The position numbers were made by a program, and so were the translations under genes. DNA of 64,000 nucleotides. It comes from Agitococcus lubricus. Lineage in GTDB: Bacteria > Pseudomonadota > Gammaproteobacteria > Pseudomonadales > Moraxellaceae. A model generated the notes under the pieces. It was not told where the DNA came from. It did not search any database and saw nothing but the letters and a program-made list of their open reading frames with translations. Positions 58,506 to 64,000 of this stretch are shown here, piece by piece (the first letter of the stretch is position 1; each line of letters starts with the position of its first letter). The stretch is taken from assembly GCF_003051055.1 (NCBI RefSeq), contig NZ_QAON01000001.1, positions 310,001 through 374,000 of the forward strand, written 5' to 3'.

Positions 58506-58748
58506 ATACCTATAAAAATAGCTAATTTTGTATTTTTTATTATGTAATACATTGTAATTTTTAATACATTATTTTTTATTGTATTCTCCCTTGTGAAAGT
58601 TATGAGGCGCCTACACCTATATGACATTGCATCAAGGCTGTGCCTGTGCTGCTAATAGGGGTATGTATGATTGGCAGCCACATAAACGGAGTGACGTCTT
58701 CATCGTTATATCTTGGCTGAGTGATTAAAAAATAGAGGGTGTGTTGTG

Positions 58749-59816
58749 ATGAGTCAGAGTTTGTTTAGTCCATTAACCGTGGGGGCTTTGAGCCTAAAAA
58801 ATCGTGTCATTATGGCGCCCTTAACGCGAATGCGTAGTCAGGATGATAACGATGTGCCTGTCTTGCCATTGATGGCAGAGTATTATCGTCAGCGTGCCAA
58901 TGCGGGCTTGATTATTAGTGAGGCTTCGCAAATTTCGCCTCAAGGCAAAGGCTATATGGGCACACCAGGTATTTATAGTGCTGAGCAGGTGTCTGCATGG
59001 CAACAAATTACTCAGGCGGTACACCAAGCAGGGGGTAAGATTGCGATTCAATTATGGCATGTGGGGCGTGTATCCCATCACTCCTTGCAACCCAATCAAC
59101 AATTACCAGTCTCTGCTTCTGCTATTCCCTATGTCAATAAGACGACTATTCGTGGGGAGAATGGTCAGCCTGTACGTGTCGCGTGTGATACCCCTCGTGC
59201 GCTCATGTTAGATGAAATACCGAGCCTAATAGCCGATTATCAGCGTGCTACACACAATGCACGAGCCGCAGGATTTGATATGGTAGAGGTACATGCGGCA
59301 CATGGTTATTTGTTGCATCAGTTTCAATCTAGCGAAAGTAATCAACGTAACGATGGCTATGGCGGGAGTTTAGAAAATCGTGCGCGTTTGACCTTAGAAG
59401 CGATAGATGCCTGTGTTAGCGCATGGGATGCTGCCCATGTGGGTGTACGTATTTCGCCCTTAGGCATTTTTAATGGCTTAGACGATAAAGATGGCTTAGA
59501 AATGGGCTTGTATTTGGCACACGAATTTAATAAGCGGGGTCTTGCCTATTTACATTTGTCTGAGCCAGATTGGGCAGGCGGTCCTGCACACAGTGATGCG
59601 TTTAGACAGGCCTTACGCGACGCATTTACAGGTGTCATTATTGGTGCAGGAAATTACACTGTAGGCAAAGCAAACGTGTTAATGGAAAAGGGCTTTATTG
59701 ATGCCGCAGCTTTTGGTCGCCCGTATATTGCTAATCCAGATTTAGCGATTCGTTTAGAAAAAAATGCCGAGTTAAATAGCTTAAATCCTGCCACATTATA
59801 TGGTGGTGGTGCATGA
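58749..59816 (+). CDS. Old Yellow Enzyme family alkene reductase (NemA-like), 3' end interrupted
   Basis: This 355-residue FMN-dependent ene-reductase has LKNRVIMAPLTRMRS, QLWHVGRVSHHSL, HAAHGYLLHQFQSSESNQRNDGYGGSLENRARL and AAFGRPYIANPDLAIRL. Substrates are enones, nitro- and electrophilic alkenes. Family members normally end YGGGAEGYTDYP-x; here the protein stops at LYGGGA, and the TGA is the first three bases of what looks like the prophage end. About 8-10 terminal residues are missing, probably tolerable. GTG 58746 precedes ATG 58749. Confidence 0.88.
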   Translation: MSQSLFSPLTVGALSLKNRVIMAPLTRMRSQDDNDVPVLPLMAEYYRQRANAGLIISEASQISPQGKGYMGTPGIYSAEQVSAWQQITQAVHQAGGKIAIQLWHVGRVSHHSLQPNQQLPVSASAIPYVNKTTIRGENGQPVRVACDTPRALMLDEIPSLIADYQRATHNARAAGFDMVEVHAAHGYLLHQFQSSESNQRNDGYGGSLENRARLTLEAIDACVSAWDAAHVGVRISPLGIFNGLDDKDGLEMGLYLAHEFNKRGLAYLHLSEPDWAGGPAHSDAFRQALRDAFTGVIIGAGNYTVGKANVLMEKGFIDAAAFGRPYIANPDLAIRLEKNAELNSLNPATLYGGGA

Positions 59817-59855
59817 ACTATAACTATATAAATAAACCTAAAAAACGAGATAAAT

Positions 59856-59895
59856 GGGATAAAACGGGACTTGATGGGATAAAGTGGGATAGAAA
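59856..59895 (+). repeat. Four 10-bp-phased GGGA(T/C) repeats near the prophage end
   Basis: GGGATAAAAC, GGGACTTGAT, GGGATAAAGT and GGGATAGAAA start at 59856, 59866, 59876 and 59886. The spacing is one helical turn, placing all four on one DNA face about 42 bp from the presumed end. They are likely transposase or repressor binding sites. Confidence 0.65.
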
Positions 59896-59919
59896 AAGTG
59901 AAAAAGCGTTTCAAAAATT

Positions 59920-59947
59920 AAGGGGCTTAAATTGCCCCCTTTTTTAT
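59920..59947. terminator. Terminator at the end of the prophage early operon
   Basis: AGGGGC-TTAAATT-GCCCCCT is followed by TTTTT on the plus strand and by TTAATTTTT on the minus strand. It sits directly after the GemA-like gene stop. Confidence 0.8.
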
Positions 59948-60381
59948 GCTGTTTTTTTTGATTCGACGCGTAATAGCCAATTTTTTAGAGTTTCTATAAC
60001 TTGACTGGCTTGTGCGGTACTTAGCCAAGCTAATGATTCAATGCTTGTGATGCGTTTGACGTAAGCAGCAAGGGCTGCCTCTGAGGAGTCTTGGATATGC
60101 CCTAGACGGTGTAGTTCTAGCCACAATGCGCGGATTTTTTTGGATTGTGGGTCGAATATTTTTGGGGCTGGTTGTTTGTGTTTGGTTTGGATTTTGAAGC
60201 CTAAAACTTGTAAATGAGCTACAACACGATTGAGTTGACCTACTGTTAATAGTTTGGTGCTATCTTTTTGGGTGAGTTGTTTGAGCATATTACGATAGGT
60301 ATCATCGTCCATACCAAGCTGACTTTTGGCAATATGGATCAGTTGGATTAGACGTGGTTTTGAGTCGGATTTTACTGTCAT
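59944..60381 (-). CDS. Phage GemA/Gp16 family regulatory protein (DUF1018)
   Basis: This 145-residue protein matches the Mu gp16/GemA family: RLIQLIHIAKSQLGMDDDTYRNMLKQLTQKDSTKLLTVGQLNRVVAHLQVLGF and ESLAWLSTAQASQVIETLKNWL. In Mu, GemA affects host gene expression through DNA relaxation. It is the last gene of the early operon here. Confidence 0.9.
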   Translation of the reverse strand: MTVKSDSKPRLIQLIHIAKSQLGMDDDTYRNMLKQLTQKDSTKLLTVGQLNRVVAHLQVLGFKIQTKHKQPAPKIFDPQSKKIRALWLELHRLGHIQDSSEAALAAYVKRITSIESLAWLSTAQASQVIETLKNWLLRVESKKTA

Positions 60382-60393
60382 TATGGTATCCTC

Positions 60394-60696
60394 TTATAAA
60401 TATAGTGCATGGTTTACTTTCCCATTTTCAATTGCCGATAATTCAGGAACTGATAGTTTTAGTCGTTTTGCTGCTTGATATAAGGTTTCACCATTTAGCT
60501 GTCTACGCTTGCGGTAATCTTTACCAAAAGCAATCCAGTCTGCCATTTGGTCAGGAACTTGGCCTACGCCATGACATCGCATACATGGGATTGATTCACG
60601 CCATTCGCCATCACAACGACCTTTTTCTTCGTTAAAGCCTTTGTTTAAATGCACTAAGCTAGTTTTGCCAGTACCATTGCAGTCAGGACATTGCAT
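60394..60696 (-). CDS. Zinc-ribbon + XRE-type HTH phage protein
   Basis: This 100-residue protein has an N-terminal DnaJ-like zinc-ribbon (CPDCNGTGKT...CMRCHGVGQV, two CxxCxGxG pairs) and a C-terminal helix-turn-helix (RRQLNGETLYQAAKRLKLSVPELSAIENGK). It is likely a small DNA-binding regulator of the phage. It lies 4 bp after the DUF2786 gene. Confidence 0.75.
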   Translation of the reverse strand: MQCPDCNGTGKTSLVHLNKGFNEEKGRCDGEWRESIPCMRCHGVGQVPDQMADWIAFGKDYRKRRQLNGETLYQAAKRLKLSVPELSAIENGKVNHALYL

Positions 60697-60700
60697 TTTC

Positions 60701-61378
60701 TTATCCGCCTATTGCTAATTGTTCTTGACCTGAAACACCACGATTTAATTGTGCTGTTTGACCTGCTTCATAGCCTTGTTGATAAGCATTTATATCTCGG
60801 CCATGTGTGGTGCGGCGTTTGACTGGTACAGAGTTTAAATTGGGGTAATGTTTGGCTTTATAGGCTTTTATCGCGGTTAATTGTTGCTCGTCTGCTCCTG
60901 CAAAGTCAGACACTTTATTGGCTACTGCATCAATCCACGCATTTGCAAACTCTTCACCACGTCTGCGTTTGGTGGCTAATTTACAGCGCGTTTGTTTAGC
61001 AACAAACTCTTTGCGAGCTTTTTGAAGTTGGCGAGCTAATACTTCGTAAGCATATTTAGATAAATCGGGCGCAATATCAACACCAATAAACTTAAATGTG
61101 TAGCCTTCAAAAAATGATTGTGTGCCAACAATCTCGCAACCAAATGCACTGGCACAGGTTTGTGCTAAACGAATCATCCAAGTTGGCGGCATTTTAGATG
61201 CGACTGAGGGGATTTGTTCTTCGTGAACTTCACTGGCTTGAATCTCAGTAATGTCTAATTGGTGCATATCCATGAGTTTACGCGCTTGGCGTAAAGCAGC
61301 TTCTGCCTCATTAGTATTATCTGATTTGGCGAGTGACAATAATTTTTTTATCTTATCTAAGGCGGTTTCTTTATCCAC
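60701..61378 (-). CDS. DUF2786 domain phage protein
   Basis: The protein has 225 residues. Its N-terminus, ALDKIKKLLSLAKSDNTNEAEAALRQARKLMDMHQL, is the DUF2786 motif. The rest is an alpha/beta domain (CASAFGCEIVGTQSFFEGYTFKFIGVDIAPDLSKYAYEVLARQL) and a basic tail. It is found in transposable-phage early regions; the function is unknown. Confidence 0.8.
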   Translation of the reverse strand: MDKETALDKIKKLLSLAKSDNTNEAEAALRQARKLMDMHQLDITEIQASEVHEEQIPSVASKMPPTWMIRLAQTCASAFGCEIVGTQSFFEGYTFKFIGVDIAPDLSKYAYEVLARQLQKARKEFVAKQTRCKLATKRRRGEEFANAWIDAVANKVSDFAGADEQQLTAIKAYKAKHYPNLNSVPVKRRTTHGRDINAYQQGYEAGQTAQLNRGVSGQEQLAIGG

Positions 61379-61439
61379 GATTTGCTCCAGTGATTTGTTA
61401 ATTAGCTGCTCGTCAGTACCTAGCCGCTACACTAGATAG

Positions 61440-61458
61440 ACACCGCCATTGGCGGTGT
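61440..61458. terminator. Hairpin within the prophage operon
   Basis: ACACCGCCA-T-TGGCGGTGT is a perfect 19-bp palindrome between the small gene at 61472 and the DUF2786 gene. It has no U tract, so it may be an mRNA-processing/stability hairpin or an operator. Confidence 0.5.
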
Positions 61459-61471
61459 TTCGCTTAGGAAG

Positions 61472-61645
61472 TTAATTTTCACTCTTATCGTCTATAGGAG
61501 TTAGTGCGAACTCAAAACCATCTGAAAAAGCTTGCTGATAAAGTTGACGCAAGCGTTCCCTGATTTCATATTCACTTAATAACTCAATGCTAAAACTTGC
61601 TTTAAAAATTGCTGTGTTTGCTTTTTGAATGAGTTGCTCTTGCAT
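61472..61645 (-). CDS. Small phage protein, unknown
   Basis: The protein has 57 residues from ATG 61645, with GGAGGTG about 5 bp upstream; the longer frame to 61675 lacks such a site. It is helical, starting MQEQLIQKANTAIF and ending acidic. No family is recognised. It overlaps neither neighbour and starts 1 bp after the preceding small gene's stop. Confidence 0.6.
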   Translation of the reverse strand: MQEQLIQKANTAIFKASFSIELLSEYEIRERLRQLYQQAFSDGFEFALTPIDDKSEN

Positions 61646-61646
61646 T

Positions 61647-61793
61647 TCACACCTCCGCACCGCATTGGCGGTCATATTCTTGCTCTAGTTCTTGTTGGCT
61701 AATTTGAAACAAAGTGGCTGTACGATAAGCGGCATCGGGGAATTCAACGCCGTTATCAATCAGCCAATTGAGATGTTCAAGGGCTGCTTTCAC
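61647..61793 (-). CDS. Very small phage protein, unknown
   Basis: The protein has 48 residues from GTG 61793 (VKAALEHLNWLIDNGVEFPDAAYRTATLFQISQQELEQEY begins as a helix-turn-helix-like segment). It begins 1 bp after the DUF3164 stop and ends in the ribosome site of the next gene, tight packing that supports it as real. The function is unknown. Confidence 0.55.
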   Translation of the reverse strand: MKAALEHLNWLIDNGVEFPDAAYRTATLFQISQQELEQEYDRQCGAEV

Positions 61794-61794
61794 A

Positions 61795-62409
61795 TTACAC
61801 CCCTGCAATATCTAAACTAATGACTTCGTATTTTTGAGTTTGCTCATTGCGCTCATAAATACGGACGTAACTTTTGCTGCCAACAATGGTGACGGCCTCG
61901 CTAATCGCGGTCATGGCGCGTAACCATTTGGCATCTTCTATCTTTAGACTGCGGAGGTTAAAAACACGTCCAAGAGAGATTTTGCCTTCTTTATCCACGG
62001 CAAAAGCATTATCAATCAGGGCTTTAATTTCAGGACGGCTGTCGGCTGTCCATTCACGTAAACAGTCATCAATCAGTGATTTTGCCGCTTGCAAACGCTC
62101 ATCAAAGACAAGGTTGTCGTGATTGGCAAGCTGCACTTTAAAGCGACCATCAAACGAGACTAAGGTGGTGTTGCCTTTAACTCCTCCCAGTTTGGTGTCG
62201 TATTTTTCTGCTGATAATTCAACAAATGCTGTGATGTCGTTAAATAGCTCTTGTTTAAGGACTTTTAATTCAGCATTCATCAATTTGGCTTTTTGCACAA
62301 TTTTGCAAATCACGTCATCACGTAACAGCGTGATTTCGGGAATCGTGGATAAGGGAATTAATGCGCCTTTGGCGTTAGGTCTATACTGGCCTAAATCAAT
62401 ATGGTTCAT
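61795..62409 (-). CDS. DUF3164 family phage protein
   Basis: This 204-residue protein matches DUF3164, common in Mu-like early regions: LRDDVICKIVQKAKLMNAELKVLKQELFNDITAFVELSAEKY and VSFDGRFKVQLANHDNLVFDERLQAAKSLIDDCLREW. It lies where Mu carries small semi-essential early genes. The function is not established. The start overlaps the upstream stop (ATGA). Confidence 0.85.
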   Translation of the reverse strand: MNHIDLGQYRPNAKGALIPLSTIPEITLLRDDVICKIVQKAKLMNAELKVLKQELFNDITAFVELSAEKYDTKLGGVKGNTTLVSFDGRFKVQLANHDNLVFDERLQAAKSLIDDCLREWTADSRPEIKALIDNAFAVDKEGKISLGRVFNLRSLKIEDAKWLRAMTAISEAVTIVGSKSYVRIYERNEQTQKYEVISLDIAGV

Positions 62410-63071
62410 GGTGTATCTCTTGGTTGTTTGCGTTCTGCTAACTCTTTATCGATCAGTCGCTGCATTTCTTCTTTAGCTTGTTGGCTGCTTTGGGCGGTCT
62501 CCTCCGATTTAACAGTTCTTGTTGGGAGTTTTACACCGAGCTTTTGACTTAGATTACTTAGTGCTCTAAGTCCTTCGTCTTTAGTCATGGTGTCTTTTGG
62601 CGGTTCTAAAAACTTGCTTGGTTCATCGTAGTGATGAGTTTGGGCTTGTGGTTCTGGAGTTGGCGTGGCTTTTTTCTTTTCAATATCTTTGATGGCTTTT
62701 GCATCTAGGCTCATCATGATTTCAAATAGGTAGCCATGACTCTTTAGCGGTAATGTGAGTCGGTCGCGTTGGGCAAGCATTTGTTCAATGGCTGCCAACC
62801 AGTAGTTAAGCGGTGCATGAAATTGTTTGCCGCCTCGTTCAAAAGCGGCATTTTTTATCATCGGGTGTAGTTCGCCTAATAAACTCGCCATACGGCTAAA
62901 GCTGAGTTTAGTTTTTTGTGGGCGAAACAAAGCGATGTACTGCACCATTAAACGCCATAACTCTGGTTGCATTTCACCTGAGATTTTGACCACTTCACTC
63001 GCGCCATCTTCGGCAGCGAGTAAGAGGTCTAAACTGGCAACTGCACCACAAGCAGGACATTTAATGTGCAT
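62406..63071 (-). CDS. Phage protein with N-terminal CxxC, unknown
   Basis: The protein has 221 residues. It starts MHIKCPACGAVASLDLLLAA, a single CxxC knuckle, followed by a helical region (LWRLMVQYIALFRPQKTKLSFSRMASLLGELHPMI) like that of replication-linked phage proteins, then a disordered, charged C-terminus (TPTPEPQAQTHHYDEPSK...). The function is unknown. It is 2 bp after the zinc-finger gene and overlaps DUF3164 by 4 bp. Confidence 0.65.
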   Translation of the reverse strand: MHIKCPACGAVASLDLLLAAEDGASEVVKISGEMQPELWRLMVQYIALFRPQKTKLSFSRMASLLGELHPMIKNAAFERGGKQFHAPLNYWLAAIEQMLAQRDRLTLPLKSHGYLFEIMMSLDAKAIKDIEKKKATPTPEPQAQTHHYDEPSKFLEPPKDTMTKDEGLRALSNLSQKLGVKLPTRTVKSEETAQSSQQAKEEMQRLIDKELAERKQPRDTP

Positions 63072-63073
63072 GG

Positions 63074-63289
63074 TTATTTACCTCTGAGTCGTGCTTTGGC
63101 TTCAAAGGCGCGTTGACATTCAATGCAACGAATCGCGTTGACTAAAGTGGCTCTTAGAGGAGGAATTGCTTCGCCACAATCGTCACAGTAAATGCCTCCA
63201 CGCTTTGGCTGATTGGCTTGGTGATTCGCTAAGGCAACCTTAATTTGATGTTCAGTAATGTCATTTGCTACGTCTGCAATGTCGGTCAT
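63074..63289 (-). CDS. TraR/DksA-type zinc-finger phage protein
   Basis: This 71-residue protein has the four-cysteine finger CDDCGEAIPPLRATLVNAIRCIECQ, typical of TraR/DksA/Com-like phage proteins that bind RNA polymerase. It is probably a small transcription modulator. Confidence 0.85.
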   Translation of the reverse strand: MTDIADVANDITEHQIKVALANHQANQPKRGGIYCDDCGEAIPPLRATLVNAIRCIECQRAFEAKARLRGK

Positions 63290-63291
63290 GA

Positions 63292-64000
63292 TTATGCCTC
63301 TCTGATAATATCGGCATTGATGACTGGCACACCAAGATCGGCAGCTAGGTTTAGCGCACCCGTGATCAGGTTGCCGATTGCGAGCGGGTATAATAATGAG
63401 CGTGTAGGTTCATGTTTGCGTGTGCCACTGGCAGAAAGCCGCATGCTCAGGGCATTGATGCCTGTTTCGTCAATGAATTCAGCGAGCTTACGACCTGTGT
63501 TTTTGATGCGATGCTGTAAATAGTCAACCAGCCCTGTGTGAGTTAGTGGGTCTAGAGTGACTATTTCACAGCGTTGAACTACCTCGCGGACTTCTTGATT
63601 TTGCTCGGAGAGTTTGAGTGCTAGTTCGTTTTGTCCAATTAAAATAATGGACAATAATTTTTTAAAGCCGTCTTCTAGTTCAAAAAAGCGTTTTAAGTGC
63701 TTGAGTGTGGGGATGGGTAAGCTATGAGCCTCTTCAATGATGATTACGTGCTGATTGCCAGCGCGGCTGGATTCTTTGAGCAGTTTGTGAAGTTGGCGAA
63801 ACCTTGCTTCAGGGGAGCGTTTGGGGTTTTCGAGCGGGGCAAGCGAGTGAATAATTGCTTCGGCAATATGAGCAGATTTTAGTGTTTTGCCTTTGATGTC
63901 GTTGTCTTCAGCTGCCAAGATGTATGGTTCGATGGTGATGATGGCGAGGCGTTCCCGATGTATGCGTTCGATAAGTTCACGGCGTAATGTGCTTTTGCCT
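63292..64000 (-). CDS. AAA ATPase, MuB/TnsC/ExeA-like transposition protein (5' partial)
   Basis: The frame is open to the window edge, where it reads GKSTLRREL, the end of a Walker A motif (63988-63999), so the start lies to the right. The Walker B is HVIIIEEAHSLP, with Glu-Glu in place of the common Asp-Glu, and sensor residues follow in IILIGQNELALKL. About 236 residues are visible. It should deliver target DNA to the phage transposase, which is expected next to the right. Confidence 0.88.
   Translation of the reverse strand, partial: GKSTLRRELIERIHRERLAIITIEPYILAAEDNDIKGKTLKSAHIAEAIIHSLAPLENPKRSPEARFRQLHKLLKESSRAGNQHVIIIEEAHSLPIPTLKHLKRFFELEDGFKKLLSIILIGQNELALKLSEQNQEVREVVQRCEIVTLDPLTHTGLVDYLQHRIKNTGRKLAEFIDETGINALSMRLSASGTRKHEPTRSLLYPLAIGNLITGALNLAADLGVPVINADIIREA

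Larger units (their letters stand above)
57917..58748. other. Long AT-rich intergenic region
   Basis: No credible gene in 832 bp. It starts with MITE-like copy C; then, from about 58150, AT-rich sequence and a 17-bp palindrome at 58489-58505. The OYE promoter lies somewhere in the last part. Confidence 0.5.
59814..64000. mobile_element. Mu-like transposable prophage (one end and early region, continues past the window)
   Basis: The prophage starts with TG at 59814 inside the OYE gene. All its genes seen so far run on the minus strand toward the end: MuB/TnsC-like ATPase, TraR-like zinc finger, unknown, DUF3164, two tiny genes, DUF2786, a zinc-ribbon/XRE protein and GemA/Gp16. This is a transposable-phage early region. 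Early genes reading outward at the end resemble BcepMu rather than Mu, where they read inward. Transposase, repressor and late genes must lie to the right. Confidence 0.85.

Overview
The window is a stretch of gammaproteobacterial chromosome that includes the replication origin. The gene order dnaA-dnaN-recF-gyrB on the minus strand, diverging from rpmH-rnpA-yidD-yidC-mnmE on the plus strand, is the Pseudomonadales/gamma arrangement. The moderately AT-rich composition, a Pseudomonas-like Mg-type HemB, a PA0069-type radical SAM protein, ElbB and the DUF2126/alpha-E cluster fit a free-living member of or near the Moraxellaceae. That placement is inferred from gene content and was not tested by a search.

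Layout: 1-4.4 kb holds a DsbA-like protein cut by the window edge, a hybrid histidine kinase and a DUF697 protein. 4.5-8.5 kb is a zinc-uptake locus (outer-membrane barrel, ZnuA, ZnuC, ZnuB) behind a perfect Zur-type palindrome. 8.8-11.8 kb holds isoprenoid genes ispA and dxs. 11.9-13.9 kb holds a secreted double PilJ-domain protein, two small membrane proteins and tRNA-Gly(CCC). 14.4-21.4 kb is the transglutaminase/DUF2126, ATP-grasp/alpha-E, transglutaminase cluster. 21.5-34.3 kb is mixed housekeeping: FkpA, a histone-like protein, an ABC-F ATPase, a diguanylate cyclase, a dicarboxylate symporter, YafJ/YkgJ, a CoA-transferase-like enzyme, a thioesterase and ElbB. 34.4-37.8 kb has hemB followed by an AT-rich reverse transcriptase and a REP-associated transposase (RAYT), separated and flanked by four copies of one palindromic REP. 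38-47 kb has PhoX behind a three-unit Pho box, FlK-like and HopJ-like proteins, an SDR, a radical SAM protein and an alcohol/aldehyde oxidation cluster. 47.2-57.9 kb is the origin region. 58.7-59.8 kb is an Old Yellow Enzyme gene whose 3' end is interrupted by a Mu-like prophage, which continues beyond the right edge.

Most notable: (1) six perfect DnaA boxes in 105 bp inside the mnmE reading frame, 3.5 kb from oriC, coding for a low-complexity insertion in the G domain; oriC itself has ten perfect boxes; (2) a solitary Abi/UG-type reverse transcriptase with a helical C-terminal half, sitting between inverted REPs next to a RAYT; (3) a prophage end that supplies the stop codon of the host OYE gene, with four GGGA(T/C) repeats at exact 10-bp spacing just inside; (4) a perfect four-run G-quadruplex motif inside dnaA; (5) a small MITE-like repeat family. 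No CRISPR array or rRNA was seen.
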